The notes: a model not told the origin generated them from the sequence alone. Shown: positions 41,093 through 51,682, numbered from the stretch's first letter. The stretch: 64,000 nt of DNA from Porticoccus sp002341315 (GCF_047634355.1 NZ_JBLIAL010000008.1); one strand, 5' to 3'. Translations and numbers: made by a program.

Positions 41093-42538
41093 TTACCCCT
41101 CTCGCAGGTTGTTTGCGTTGGTGAGTACGTCCTCACCGGTTTGTTCGCGAACGATTTCCTGCTGCTGCTCCTTGAGTCGCTCGGCATGGTGGCTGAGATT
41201 GCTGCCCACCCATTGATCCATCAGTTTTGCGGTCACCAGGTCGCCACTGACATTGATGGCTGTGCGACACATATCGAGTATCCGATCAACCCCCATGATC
41301 AGTGCGATGCCCGCAGCCGGTATGCCGACACTGTCGAGCACCATGGCGAGTATGACAATACCCACCCCCGGGGTCGCCGGTGAACCGATTGAGGCACCAA
41401 CCGCAGTGATCACGATCAATACCATGCCGCCAAGTCCGATATCGATGCCGAATACCTGCGCGAGAAACATGGCGGCCACACCCTGATAGAGTGCCGTGCC
41501 GTTCATGTTGATAGTGGCGCCCAGCGGGATCACGAACTGCGATATGGAGGGTCTGACGCCGAGTTTTTCCTCAGCCACCTTGATGGATAGCGGCATTACG
41601 GCTGCGGAACTGGAGGTGGAAAAGGCCAGCAACAGCACCTCCTTGATGTCGTTGAGGAAGGTCAGTGGGTGTCGCCGTGCCACGATCAGAATAATCAGCA
41701 AGTACAAACCCAGTAACAGCAAGAGTCCCAGTAGTACTGTCAGGACATAGACTGCCATGCCCAGCAGGGCATCGATGCCGAGCTTGGCGGTCAGCTGTAG
41801 TATTAACCCGAACACGGCGATCGGTGCCAACAGCATGGCCCAGCGGACGACGGTCATGCAGACTTCCTGGAGAGAGCCCATCAAATCGAGCAGTGGCTTG
41901 GCCTGCAGTGGTGTCATCATCACCAGTGCCACGCCCATGATCATGGCAAAAATGACCACCTCCAGCATATTGCTTTCCACCATCGCGGAGAGCGGATTAG
42001 AGGGCAGCAGCGTGACAATTTTTTGTGGCAGCTCACCGAGAACAGGGCTGCCGGATGTTTCTGCCGTCGGGATTGGCTCGACCAGCGAAGCGAGCTGCAG
42101 TGCCTGCTGGTCGACGTACTGCCCCGGCTTGATCAGGTTGGCGATGGTGATGCCAATCACGATGGCGATGGCTGTGGTGACGATAAAATACAGCACTACC
42201 CTGAAACCGGTTTTCTTGAGCTGTTCCAGATCCTCTGTGGCCGCCAGCCCCCGAATGATGGAGGCAAACACCAGCGGAATGACAATCATCTGAATCAACG
42301 CCAGAAAAAGTTTGCCCGGCAGTGCCAGCCAGTCGCTGATGGCAGCAGCATCGGCCGGTGAGACCCAGCCGAGGCTGGGCCCCATCAGAATGCCGACGAC
42401 AATGCCGAGAAACATGCCAACCAGTACCTGCAGCCACAGTTTGCCCCGGATCAACCCCTGCAGGGACGCGCTTAGATATTTAAGTGAGCGTGGCTGGAGA
42501 GCCTTGACGGTGGAACTCAGCAGGTTGTGATTTGGCAT
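41093..42538 (-). CDS. Dicarboxylate/amino acid:cation symporter (DAACS family)
   Basis: A 481-residue membrane protein of the GltP/DctA family, sodium- or proton-coupled uptake of glutamate, aspartate or C4-dicarboxylates. Visible features are the serine-rich re-entrant loop STSSSAAVMPLS, the NMNGTALYQGVAA motif (usual NMDGTA) and TAVGASIGSPATPGVG. The hydrophilic tail after about residue 440 is rich in Gln and Glu. It is transcribed alone on the minus strand, 75 bp after tamB. Confidence 0.92.
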   Translation of the reverse strand: MPNHNLLSSTVKALQPRSLKYLSASLQGLIRGKLWLQVLVGMFLGIVVGILMGPSLGWVSPADAAAISDWLALPGKLFLALIQMIVIPLVFASIIRGLAATEDLEQLKKTGFRVVLYFIVTTAIAIVIGITIANLIKPGQYVDQQALQLASLVEPIPTAETSGSPVLGELPQKIVTLLPSNPLSAMVESNMLEVVIFAMIMGVALVMMTPLQAKPLLDLMGSLQEVCMTVVRWAMLLAPIAVFGLILQLTAKLGIDALLGMAVYVLTVLLGLLLLLGLYLLIILIVARRHPLTFLNDIKEVLLLAFSTSSSAAVMPLSIKVAEEKLGVRPSISQFVIPLGATINMNGTALYQGVAAMFLAQVFGIDIGLGGMVLIVITAVGASIGSPATPGVGIVILAMVLDSVGIPAAGIALIMGVDRILDMCRTAINVSGDLVTAKLMDQWVGSNLSHHAERLKEQQQEIVREQTGEDVLTNANNLREG

Positions 42539-42613
42539 GGCGGGTAATCACTTTTTAACGTCCGGGGAGATACTGTCGCACATGGTGCACGGAGGGGCCA
42601 GCGTCCCGGAAAG

Positions 42614-45600
42614 TCAGGGGCGCTCGATTCTCCAGAGGATATCCATGCTCTGCGTTGCGCCGGATTCAGCCCGGATCTTGAATTTTTTGGAGACCGAGTA
42701 CTCGAGCAGTAAACCGGCATTGGGTGAGACAATGTTCTGAATATAGCTGGCGTAGAGCCTCGGCGTGAGGTATTTGCCAAAGGTGATGGCACTCTCTTCG
42801 ATACCGCCATCGCTGGAGACCGACAGCACATCGAGACCGAGTTGACGTTGCAGTTGCCCGGTCAGTGAGCCGCTCTGGCTGAAGCCCAACGATGCGGCGG
42901 CATTGATCAGGGTCGATCCCTCTGTCTGGGTGGTTCCCGCCAGGGATTTGCCAGTGATCAGCATGGCCAGGATCTCCGTCTGTGGCAGGGTGGGGCTTGA
43001 AAACAGGTCGCTGGTCAAGGTGCCCGGTACCCCATCTATCTGGATACCCACCAGCGTGTCGCCTACTGTCCGCGAGGCACGGGCATGAATCAGTGGGTTG
43101 TCCGGTGCCCCCTGAAAAACCAGCCTGCCGGAGTCAATCGTCAGTGCCTGTCCGTAGATTCGGTAGATGCCATTGACTATCTGCAGAATACCTTCCGCCC
43201 GCACTGGTTGGGTCGGTTTTTCGCTGAGACGGAGTTTTCCCGTGATCTGTCCGTGGATGCCAAAACCGCTGAATTGGATATTGTCTCCCAGCTCAAGGAT
43301 GACATCCGCTAACAGGTTGAGTGGGGGGCGTTTTTTTTCCACTGGTATGGTCTGGTCAATAATCAGTGCATCTTCTGAGACGGTAACGGCACTGGCGGGC
43401 ATGTCCTTGAGCGCAATCTCGGCATCGGGGACCTGAATCTTGCCGGTGATGTGCAGTTGCTCCGGAGTCACCACTATTTTCAGGGTCGGGCTGAGACTGG
43501 CCTTGATTGTCTCCAGGTCAACCGTCTTTACTCCCACTCCGGTCAGAAACAGTTCACCGCGCCAGTCGTCGGGCCGGTGGACTTCAAACAGGCCGTTCAT
43601 CGCCAGTGACCCCTCTCCGGAGTCCACTGTGCCGTCCAGCTGCCAGCTTGTCCGGTCACGGTATTTCAGTTGCAGGTCGCCGTTGGCCAGATGAATACCG
43701 AGCTGCGGAACATAGGCGGATAGACCGTTCAACTGGAGTTGTCCTGACAGCACCGGTCGGTCGGCCGTACCAGCAAACCTGATGAACGCATTGGCGCGAC
43801 CCTGCAACTCGTCGACAGAGGTAACAAAGGGGTTCAGCCAATCCAGTTTGTCCAACTCAAGGTGGAGGGTGCCGTCAATAGCCCGATCCGCCTCTGCCAT
43901 CGGCCAGTGGAGCTGGATCCGGGCGTTGCCGGTATCGGTAAATTCGGTGTTTCCGGTGAGTTCCAGTCGTTGTTCTGCAAGGCGGATGTCAAGGTCGGTA
44001 TTGTCCAGGATGACCTGTCGCCGTTTTTTGGCCCTGTCGTCAACGGTGAATCGGGCCGCTGCGGTACTGAGGGACAATTGCCCGACCAGCGTTTCATCCC
44101 AGCCCGCAAGTTTGAGGTCGCCATTGATTTCGCCAGTGAGAGCGCTGTTGCCCGGTAGCCAGGGTTGTAACCATTGCAGAGGTAGGTGGTGGAGGGTGGC
44201 TGTGGTCTTGATACCGGTTTTTTGATGCCATGTCAGATGACCGCAGGCAGCCCTGTCGAGCTGTTTCCAGCAGTGCGCCTTAAGCTCGGCACCGTGCTCT
44301 GAAATCCGGCCTTCGACGCCGTTATCCAACTGCCAGTTACCAATCAGCGGGGCGCCGATTTTGCTGTCCGAAATTCGGGTCTGCCATTCGCCCTGTTGCC
44401 AGTGACCGCTACCCTGCAAGGTCAATGTCAGGTCCTGCTGCGTTGCGGAAAGCTGATAATGGTGCTTTTCGGGTCGTCCACTGGCCTTGAGTTGCAGGTC
44501 GGTCTCTCGCTGTTGGTCGCCGGCCAGTGAACCCGACAGCGCCAAGTCTATATGCTGCTGGCCGTCTTTGTCGATGTTGAGACGCAGGTCCAGCGAGCGA
44601 ATGCTGTGCCCGTCAAAGGCCAGTTTTTCGGCGCTGGCGGTACCCTGAATCACAGGTAAGTGGTCTGGTGAGAGGGTGCCTCCCCGACTGGAAACCTGGC
44701 CCGTGGAGAGCAGTTTGCCGGAGAGGCCGGGGTAGAGCTCCGCCAGATTATTGGCAGTGAGCTGCCAGTTGAGTGGGGTCTTGCCGTCCCACTCCCCGTT
44801 CACCCGCAGATGGTTATCACCGATCTGGGCGGTAAAGCCACGGCTGGAATACACGCCCTGCCGGGAGGACAGCTGACCGCGCAGTGTCACCGGGTAACCG
44901 TTCAGAGAGCCTGTCAACTGGTCTATTTCCGCGTCTACCGACAGGCCCTGATCCGTATAGCTGCCGGTGGTGGAGAGCATGCCCGCCAGCTTGCCTGACA
45001 GCTTCTGGTCCAGAAAATAGCCGGGATCAACCTCGTCGAGGTTGATAGCCAGTTGCCAGTTGGGTGTTGTTTGCCAGGCCAGGTCCCCCTGAATACCGAG
45101 TTTGCCAGCTTCGGAGTGCAGATCAATGTGCTCGAGATGCAGGCCCTGACGATCGCCCCGGAGGTCAACAGCAACCTGTTGTGTGGGTAATGGCGATGGG
45201 GATTGCAGGCTCAGATCAAATGCGCCCTGCAATTGATAGTTATCCAGTGAACCGGTGAGCCTCAATTGCCCACGCGAGTTGATGGCGGGCAGGTCTGGCC
45301 AGACAGTCCGGTTGTCAATGGTCCAGTCATTGACCACATTCACCGAGATGGCCAGTGGGTTCAACGTTCCCCGGTCCCAATCCGCGCCACTGATCAGAGT
45401 CCCGCTGGTGGAGAGACTGAAGGGCGCCGCCAGTCGGTGTTCAATGGTCATAGTGGCCAGGTTGCCGCCCAGTCTGGCCTCGCCCTCGAAGTGGTTTTGC
45501 TGGAATTCGGTGTGCCACTGGAGTGCGATATTGAGCCGATAGGGAGGTTTTGCCCTGATGGTGCCCTGCAGTGCCAGCTGTTGTTCTGGCTGGCGGAGGA

Positions 45601-46126
45601 TCAGTTCCCGCAATTCAATACCGAGCAGGTTGATGCTGCCGGCGGCGGAGATTGTCTCCAGCGCCAGGGAATCCGGGCCGCTGCGGTAGCGGAACCGGTC
45701 GATGGTGAGGCGTTCCAGGGTTACCGGCATGACACTGTTCAGGCTGGGCCATACGAACTTTGATGGGGGATCCGTGGTGGCGGGCTCCAGATGGACTTGC
45801 AGGTCAGCGAATTCAAGGGACTGGATAGGGACTTGGCCGCCCAGTAGCCCGAGTAGCTGCCATTGTCCTGCGGCAGAGGTAGCGGTGATCTGCAGGCCAG
45901 ATCGTTCGATGACCAGCCCTGTAAAAGCGATCCCCTCCATCAGGGTGCCATCCATTTTGTTCCAGCTGATGTGGGTGCCACTGAAAGAAACGGCCTTTGC
46001 CACCAGCCAGTGGCTTCCTGGACGGGTGGCGAGCAACAGGTAGGCAGCGATCAATAGTGCCGCGCCCAGGGCGATCAATGCCCCTGATGAGAGCAGCACA
46101 CTGCGGGCTATCAGGCGCCGGTTCAC
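42614..46126 (-). CDS. tamB: Translocation and assembly module subunit TamB
   Basis: A 1170-residue inner-membrane-anchored protein that spans the periplasm as a beta-helical lipid-binding groove and works with TamA in outer-membrane biogenesis. It has an N-terminal membrane helix (SSGALIALGAALLIAAYLLLA), a long repetitive beta-rich body and the conserved C-terminal TamB/DUF490 region (GTLTSDLFSSPTLPQTEILAML). Its start overlaps the tamA stop by 4 bp, indicating translational coupling. Confidence 0.93.
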   Translation of the reverse strand: MNRRLIARSVLLSSGALIALGAALLIAAYLLLATRPGSHWLVAKAVSFSGTHISWNKMDGTLMEGIAFTGLVIERSGLQITATSAAGQWQLLGLLGGQVPIQSLEFADLQVHLEPATTDPPSKFVWPSLNSVMPVTLERLTIDRFRYRSGPDSLALETISAAGSINLLGIELRELILRQPEQQLALQGTIRAKPPYRLNIALQWHTEFQQNHFEGEARLGGNLATMTIEHRLAAPFSLSTSGTLISGADWDRGTLNPLAISVNVVNDWTIDNRTVWPDLPAINSRGQLRLTGSLDNYQLQGAFDLSLQSPSPLPTQQVAVDLRGDRQGLHLEHIDLHSEAGKLGIQGDLAWQTTPNWQLAINLDEVDPGYFLDQKLSGKLAGMLSTTGSYTDQGLSVDAEIDQLTGSLNGYPVTLRGQLSSRQGVYSSRGFTAQIGDNHLRVNGEWDGKTPLNWQLTANNLAELYPGLSGKLLSTGQVSSRGGTLSPDHLPVIQGTASAEKLAFDGHSIRSLDLRLNIDKDGQQHIDLALSGSLAGDQQRETDLQLKASGRPEKHHYQLSATQQDLTLTLQGSGHWQQGEWQTRISDSKIGAPLIGNWQLDNGVEGRISEHGAELKAHCWKQLDRAACGHLTWHQKTGIKTTATLHHLPLQWLQPWLPGNSALTGEINGDLKLAGWDETLVGQLSLSTAAARFTVDDRAKKRRQVILDNTDLDIRLAEQRLELTGNTEFTDTGNARIQLHWPMAEADRAIDGTLHLELDKLDWLNPFVTSVDELQGRANAFIRFAGTADRPVLSGQLQLNGLSAYVPQLGIHLANGDLQLKYRDRTSWQLDGTVDSGEGSLAMNGLFEVHRPDDWRGELFLTGVGVKTVDLETIKASLSPTLKIVVTPEQLHITGKIQVPDAEIALKDMPASAVTVSEDALIIDQTIPVEKKRPPLNLLADVILELGDNIQFSGFGIHGQITGKLRLSEKPTQPVRAEGILQIVNGIYRIYGQALTIDSGRLVFQGAPDNPLIHARASRTVGDTLVGIQIDGVPGTLTSDLFSSPTLPQTEILAMLITGKSLAGTTQTEGSTLINAAASLGFSQSGSLTGQLQRQLGLDVLSVSSDGGIEESAITFGKYLTPRLYASYIQNIVSPNAGLLLEYSVSKKFKIRAESGATQSMDILWRIERP

Positions 46127-47862
46127 AGGTCCGGCCCCATGGACAGGTGAATCCGGAATGCCTGCTCCGAGGTGTCGGGGAAGGCCAGGTCCAGCCTGAT
46201 CGGTCCCAGTGGCGAACGCCAGCGCAATCCGACACCAAAGCTTCTCTTGAGGGTAAAGCTGCTGTTGTCAAAGGCGTTGCCCACATCGTAAAAAACGGCG
46301 AGGGCATAGTTCTTGTAAACCGGGTAGTCGTATTCCACAGAGGCGGTCAATAAATGCCGCCCGCCGACCACATCGCCACCATCATTCAGCGGTCCCAATT
46401 CCTCGTAGTCATAGCCGCGGACACTGTTGTCACCACCGGCAAAAAACCGGAATGAGGAGGGCATCTCCTCAAAATTACTCATCAGACTCAGGCCACCTTC
46501 CAACCGCCCCAATAACCGACCGCCGAGCAGCGGTAGAATATATTTGCCACTGCCCTGCAATTGCAGGAAAGACAGGTCTGAGCCAAGGGACTCGGCGGCA
46601 CCCCGCAGGCTGAAACGGGTGCGCCAGCCAGTGAAGGGGTAGGCCGGGTTGTCTGCGCGGGTTTTCTGCCAGCCGATACCGGGTACTACCAGTTCCGTGC
46701 TACTCCGGTCATCACCCACTGCAAAGGATTCAACCCGATAAACCAGATCGAGGGTTCTGATCCAGCCGTTGTCCAGACTGCGGCTGTGGGCGGCACCGAC
46801 GAACCAGGTTTCGCTGTCGGCGCTGTCAGTGTCTTCTTCTTCCCAGCCGGTTTTGAGCGTGACAAATTCGGTATCCGGTTGTTGCAGGGGAATCTGGTAT
46901 TCCAGGCTGATGATGGATTTGACCCGGGATAACTGAGCGTCGGCCCCATAGCGATGCCCCTTTTGATTAGCCCGGTTGTTTCTGAATCCGATGCTGCCTC
47001 TTGGACCGGTATCCGTGGCAACTCCCACCCCCAGCGAGGTGCTGTAACGGGGCCCGGGGGTGAGCACCACCTGAACGGGGATCTGTTGAGTACCCCGTTC
47101 GGGTGGTAGCTGTGTGACGACGACCTGATCAAAATAACGGCTGTTGATCAGCGATTGTTGGAACTGGCCGAGCAGGGGGGCGTGAAAAGGGGTGGCGGCA
47201 GAAAACGGCAGAAACTGCGCCAGAAAAGCATCGTCAAAAACTGCCTGTTCAAAATTCACGGATCCAAAATGGTAGCGGGGGCCGCTATTGAAGCCGAGCA
47301 GTATGTCGGCACGCTGACTTTCGAGGCTGATCTGTAATTGCTGTCGGGTAAAACGACTTTCAGCATAACCGCGCTGTTGCGCCAGTTTTTGCAGGGACTG
47401 TTTCAAAGTTTCGTAGTGGTCGTGATTCAACTGTTCACCGGTTTTTGGCAGCGATGTCTCCAGTAACCGGGCAAATGCCGGATCGTTCCTGGCATCCCCG
47501 TCAATCTCTACCTGTACCCGGTCCAGGGTGGTGGCTGTGCCCGGTGTTAACTCAATCGTTATTGTCCAGCACTGGTCGTTACTGGAAAGTGCGGAATGCC
47601 ATCTGGCATGGTAGTACCCCAGTGCCTGCAGTGCCTGGCGGATTTTTTCGTCAGCGCCGTCGAGCAGTACAGCGCGACGCCGCTCGCTGATTTGACAGTG
47701 CTCGCTGCCCAGCCCCAGATGCTGGAGAATATTTTTCCTGACGACGGCGGAGACTTCGCCGGAAATAACAACGTTGGGTTGCGCCTGTGCCATAACCGCC
47801 GGGGCACTGGCCAGCCAGCCCAGTATCAATAATCTGCCCACCAGCAGGATCAGGCTTCGCAA
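46123..47862 (-). CDS. tamA: Translocation and assembly module subunit TamA (Omp85 family)
   Basis: Outer-membrane Omp85 protein with three N-terminal POTRA domains (about residues 30-240) and a C-terminal barrel, partner of TamB. The barrel shows FFAGGDNSVRGYDYEELGP, the conserved VRGY segment of the family. No ATG is available. The frame opens at TTG 47967, but TTG 47862 gives a normal signal peptide (LRSLILLVGRLLILGW ... AVMAQA), so it is preferred. Its stop overlaps the tamB start. Confidence 0.9.
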   Translation of the reverse strand: MRSLILLVGRLLILGWLASAPAVMAQAQPNVVISGEVSAVVRKNILQHLGLGSEHCQISERRRAVLLDGADEKIRQALQALGYYHARWHSALSSNDQCWTITIELTPGTATTLDRVQVEIDGDARNDPAFARLLETSLPKTGEQLNHDHYETLKQSLQKLAQQRGYAESRFTRQQLQISLESQRADILLGFNSGPRYHFGSVNFEQAVFDDAFLAQFLPFSAATPFHAPLLGQFQQSLINSRYFDQVVVTQLPPERGTQQIPVQVVLTPGPRYSTSLGVGVATDTGPRGSIGFRNNRANQKGHRYGADAQLSRVKSIISLEYQIPLQQPDTEFVTLKTGWEEEDTDSADSETWFVGAAHSRSLDNGWIRTLDLVYRVESFAVGDDRSSTELVVPGIGWQKTRADNPAYPFTGWRTRFSLRGAAESLGSDLSFLQLQGSGKYILPLLGGRLLGRLEGGLSLMSNFEEMPSSFRFFAGGDNSVRGYDYEELGPLNDGGDVVGGRHLLTASVEYDYPVYKNYALAVFYDVGNAFDNSSFTLKRSFGVGLRWRSPLGPIRLDLAFPDTSEQAFRIHLSMGPDL

Positions 47863-48109
47863 CCCCGGGAGGCCCGCCTTCTGGTGGGGTCCCGGGCAGA
47901 CAGATTGGCAGAATGGGATGGGCAATGGCTGGGATCCGGTTGTCAATGTTATGCATGAAGCGGGCAATCAAACAGGCTAAAGTGATGATACACGGGTTGT
48001 ATTGCCGTTGCGCCCGATACTGCCACAGAGCATGCTGTGTTGTCGGGTTTGGCCGGGTGCTCGTGGATGGCCCTAACAGAATACCATCGAATAATAAGCG
48101 GAGATCGTG

Positions 48110-49225
48110 ATGCAGATAGGGGTGCCGAAAGAGGTCAAAAACCATGAATACCGGGTCGGCCTGACGCCGGATTCCGTGCAGGAGTTGGTGTCCGCGGGGC
48201 ATCAGGTGCTGGTGGAGCAGAATGCCGGGGCGGCCATCGATTTTGCCGACGAGGATTTCCGTCGCGCTGGTGCGGTTATTGCACCCTCGGCGGCGGAGGT
48301 GTTTGCCCGGGCGGATATGATTGTCAAGATCAAGGAGCCCCAGCCGGATGAGTGCCAGATGCTGAAGACCGGACAGCTACTGTTCACCTACCTGCATCTG
48401 GCGGCCGATCCCCGCCAGGCTGAACTGTTGCTGAAATCCGGCGCCATTGCCATGGCTTACGAAACCGTAACTGATGATCGCGGGCGTTTGCCGCTGCTGG
48501 CACCGATGTCTGAAGTGGCCGGTAGAATGGCCGTGCAGGCGGGTGCCCACCATCTGGAGAAAGCGCAGGGTGGTCGGGGCGTATTGCTGGGCGGTGTACC
48601 CGGTGTAGCGCCGGCGAGGGTATTGATTCTCGGCGGCGGAGTCGTGGGTAGCAATGCGGCTGGTGTGGCGCTGGGCATCGGTGCCGATGTGACGATTATG
48701 GACCGCTCTGTGGAACGGTTGCGTGAACTGGACCGGATGTTTCCGGCGTCGATTCGTTGCGTTTATGCCACTGCGGCGGCCATTGAGAATTACCTGCCGG
48801 AGGCCGACCTGGTGATTGGTGCCGTGCTTTTGCCGGGGGCATCAGCTCCCCGGCTGGTCACCCGGGAAATGGTTGCCCGGATGAAACCCGGCGCGGTGGT
48901 GGTGGATGTGGCGATTGATCAGGGCGGTTGTTTTGCCACCTCCCGGCCTACTTCTCATCAGGATCCCATCTATGTGGTGGATGGCGTGATCCACTACTGT
49001 GTCGCCAACATGCCGGGCGGCGTTGCCCGCACGGCCACCCAGGCCCTGAACAATGTAACTCTGCCGTTTGTTTTGCAACTGGCGGACAATCCTGTGCGTG
49101 CGTTGCTGACCAATGCCAATCTGCGCAACGGACTGACCATCCACTGTGGTCGCGTGACCCATAAAGCGGTAGCCGACTCCCTCGGCCACGATTTTACCGA
49201 TGCCTTTGAAGCACTTAAAAAATAA
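48110..49225 (+). CDS. ald: Alanine dehydrogenase
   Basis: 371 residues. Catalyses NAD-dependent reversible deamination of L-alanine to pyruvate. It begins MQIGVPKEVKNHEYRVGLTP, has the dinucleotide-binding motif ILGGGVVGSNAAGVALGIGA in the middle and a GGVARTATQALNN block near residue 300. GGAG at 48099-48102 precedes the ATG by 7 nt; the in-frame GTG at 48107 is less likely. It is divergent from tamA. Confidence 0.95.
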   Translation: MQIGVPKEVKNHEYRVGLTPDSVQELVSAGHQVLVEQNAGAAIDFADEDFRRAGAVIAPSAAEVFARADMIVKIKEPQPDECQMLKTGQLLFTYLHLAADPRQAELLLKSGAIAMAYETVTDDRGRLPLLAPMSEVAGRMAVQAGAHHLEKAQGGRGVLLGGVPGVAPARVLILGGGVVGSNAAGVALGIGADVTIMDRSVERLRELDRMFPASIRCVYATAAAIENYLPEADLVIGAVLLPGASAPRLVTREMVARMKPGAVVVDVAIDQGGCFATSRPTSHQDPIYVVDGVIHYCVANMPGGVARTATQALNNVTLPFVLQLADNPVRALLTNANLRNGLTIHCGRVTHKAVADSLGHDFTDAFEALKK

Positions 49226-49374
49226 ACAGCACTGAAGAAACAGCAAGTACTTGAAAAAAGCGGGCGCCCGACCTGCTCCGACCCAGTTTCGGAAATACCT
49301 GCCGGTAGTTGCAGCATTCCCCGGGAGCTGGGAGAATCCGCGCAGTTTTTTATCACGGTTGTTCAGAGGTTACA

Positions 49375-49917
49375 GTGACGAAGATCGGTTTGTTCTTTGG
49401 CAGTGACGAGGGAAATACCGAATCCATTGCCCACCGGGTTGTCTCCCGTCTGGGGGATGAGGTGGTGGATATTCACGATATCGGTGATGTCACCCAGTTG
49501 GAGTTTCTGCCCTATGACAAACTGATTCTGGGTATTCCCACCTGGGATTTCGGTCAGATTCAGTCGGACTGGGAGGACTTCTGGGACGATCTGGAGGCCA
49601 TCGACTTTTCCGGCAAGACGGTCGCGTTTATTGGCCTGGGAGACCAGTTCGGTTACGGGGATTTCTTTCTCGATGCCATGGGTATGCTGCACGATGTGGT
49701 GGTGAAAACAGCAGATCGAGTGGTCGGTCACTGGCCCACGGCGGGCTACGAATTTGACGCTTCAAAAGCCATGGTTGCCGGACAGGCCCTGTTTGTCGGT
49801 CTGGGTATCGATGAAGACCAGCAGCCAGCTCTCAGCGCCGAACGACTCAATCGCTGGTGTCGGCAGATACACGGCGAGTTTGGTCTGGCGACGCCGATGG
49901 TCGAGCTGGACGATTAG
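49375..49917 (+). CDS. Flavodoxin
   Basis: A 180-residue long-chain flavodoxin, an FMN electron carrier. The FMN phosphate loop is GSDEGNTE (residues 9-16). GIPTWDFGQIQSDWEDFWDD and GLGDQFGYGDFF form the isoalloxazine-binding loops. The GTG start at 49375 (VTKIGLFFG) is preferred, with AGAGG upstream; the open frame begins earlier. A second flavodoxin gene enters at the right window end. Partner reductase not in the window. Confidence 0.92.
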   Translation: MTKIGLFFGSDEGNTESIAHRVVSRLGDEVVDIHDIGDVTQLEFLPYDKLILGIPTWDFGQIQSDWEDFWDDLEAIDFSGKTVAFIGLGDQFGYGDFFLDAMGMLHDVVVKTADRVVGHWPTAGYEFDASKAMVAGQALFVGLGIDEDQQPALSAERLNRWCRQIHGEFGLATPMVELDD

Positions 49918-49937
49918 TTGGCTATTCGGGAAATGCC

Positions 49938-50915
49938 TCAACTTTCCGCGACAAAGACCGCGCGGATCGGTCCCGGATGACCTTCGACTGTGCGGTCATG
50001 ATCGGTTGTGTCAAGGAAGTCCGGCAGGGATTCATAGGTCATCCATGCCGTTGAACGCTGCTCCTCGATAGACGTTCGGGTGCTGTCCACCAATCTTGGG
50101 TTCCGATAGCCGCATTTGCGCAACCAGCTGAGCAGGGTGTCCGCACTTGGCAGAAACCACACATTGCGCATTTTCGCGTAACGCCCTTCGGGCACCAGCA
50201 CCTCGCCTGGACCGCCCTCAATAACCAGGGTTTCCAGTATCAGTTGGCCGCCCGGTCGCAGGCAGTCTTTCAATTCTTTGAGGTGGTCCATCGGCGAGCG
50301 GCGATGGTAGAACACGCCCATGGAAAATACGCTGTCAAAGCACTGCATTTCGGTCGGCAACTGCTCGATGCCGAGGGGCAGTACATCCACCGGTAGATCG
50401 CCAAGGTAATGCTTTAATACATTGAATTGAAAGACAAATTTTGCGGATGGATCAATGCCGATCACCTGCCGCGCACCCTCGCCGAGCATCCGCCAGCAGT
50501 GGTAGCCATTGCCGCAACCCACATCGAGGACCAGCCGGTTTTTCAGCGGGGCGATGTGGGGCAACACCCGATCCCATTTCCAGTCCGAGCGCCACTCGGT
50601 ATCAATGGTCAGGGCAAACAGCTGGTAGGGGCCCTTGCGCCAGGGATGAAGGCCCATCAGGGTCGTGTGCAGCTGTTGGCGCGTCTGCTCGTCGCAGTCC
50701 GCGACATCGCCTACCGTAACGGTGGACCGTAAATCGATCCGGGATGGCTCGAGCGGTGGCAGTTGCGCCAGTGTCGCCTGCCAGTCCGGCAGATCGCCCC
50801 AGCGCTCTACCGACATACCCTGGGCAAGCTGAGGAGGCAGCTGTGCGGCCCAGGCTTGCAGTGCGGGGTGTTCTGCGTTGGCGAGGCTGGTGAGCAGAGA
50901 GGAAAAATTGATCAT
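49938..50915 (-). CDS. cmoB: tRNA U34 carboxymethyltransferase CmoB
   Basis: 325 residues. Transfers the carboxymethyl group of carboxy-SAM to 5-hydroxyuridine-34 of tRNA, forming cmo5U. It shows the SAM-type loop VLDVGCGNGYHCWRML, GMSVERWGDLPDW near the N-terminus and SMGVFYHRRSP. The ATG at 50915 (MINFSSLL) is chosen over an upstream start at 50987. It follows cmoA by about 35 bp on the same strand, so the carboxy-SAM maker and user are together. Confidence 0.96.
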   Translation of the reverse strand: MINFSSLLTSLANAEHPALQAWAAQLPPQLAQGMSVERWGDLPDWQATLAQLPPLEPSRIDLRSTVTVGDVADCDEQTRQQLHTTLMGLHPWRKGPYQLFALTIDTEWRSDWKWDRVLPHIAPLKNRLVLDVGCGNGYHCWRMLGEGARQVIGIDPSAKFVFQFNVLKHYLGDLPVDVLPLGIEQLPTEMQCFDSVFSMGVFYHRRSPMDHLKELKDCLRPGGQLILETLVIEGGPGEVLVPEGRYAKMRNVWFLPSADTLLSWLRKCGYRNPRLVDSTRTSIEEQRSTAWMTYESLPDFLDTTDHDRTVEGHPGPIRAVFVAES

Positions 50916-50950
50916 AGGGGCTTTTGGGTGTGTGGTTGATTGGTGGGCCG

Positions 50951-51682
50951 CTATTTTATGGCAATCAGCGAGGCGAAGTTGAAGCATTGAAACCAGACAT
51001 CGACACTGCTGAAACCGGCCTCTCTGAGGCGCTGGCGGTGCACGGCGAGGGTTTCCGGGACCAGTACATCCTCCAGTGCGGAACGCTTCTGGCTGATTTC
51101 CAGCTCGCTGTAACCATTGGCCCGCTTGAAATGGTGGTGCAGTTCGATCATCAGTTGCTGGTGCTGGGGGTCCTCAAAGGCCACTTTCTCCGACAGCACC
51201 AGCACGCCGCCGGGCTGCAGGCCATCACTGATACGCTGGAGCAGAGCGTTGCGCCGATCGACCGGAATAAACTGCAGGGTGAAATTCAGCACCGTCATGG
51301 TGGCGTTGTGTACCGGGATCTGTTCAATATCGCCGCAGACCAGCTCCACGGGGATTTCCCCGTCATCATCGGCCAGAATCTCGCGGCACTGACTGAGCAT
51401 GGCAGCGCTGTTATCCACGGCAATAATCCGGCAGTCGCTGTGGCGAACATGGTGGCGCATGGCAAGGGTAGACGCCCCCAGGGAGCAACCCAGGTCGTAA
51501 CATTGGCTGCCGGGCTGAACGTATCGCTCTGCCAGGGTGCCGGTCATGGCGATGATGGTTTCGTAGCCCGGCACCGAGCGCCGGATCATATCGGGAAACA
51601 CGCGGGCGACCGCCCGGTCGAAACGAAAACCGGCGATCTCCAGTTGTGGTGTGGCGAACAGGGTATCTTTCGTGCTGGTCAT
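50951..51682 (-). CDS. cmoA: Carboxy-S-adenosyl-L-methionine synthase CmoA
   Basis: 243 residues. Converts SAM and prephenate to carboxy-SAM for CmoB. It shows the CYDLGCSLGAST loop, FRFDRAVARVFPDMIRRSVPGY at the N-terminus and LNFTLQFIPVDRR in the middle. ATG 51682 (MTSTKDTLF) overlaps the thioesterase stop by 4 bp (ATGA). It is the third gene of an operon: peptidase, thioesterase, cmoA, cmoB. Confidence 0.96.
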   Translation of the reverse strand: MTSTKDTLFATPQLEIAGFRFDRAVARVFPDMIRRSVPGYETIIAMTGTLAERYVQPGSQCYDLGCSLGASTLAMRHHVRHSDCRIIAVDNSAAMLSQCREILADDDGEIPVELVCGDIEQIPVHNATMTVLNFTLQFIPVDRRNALLQRISDGLQPGGVLVLSEKVAFEDPQHQQLMIELHHHFKRANGYSELEISQKRSALEDVLVPETLAVHRQRLREAGFSSVDVWFQCFNFASLIAIK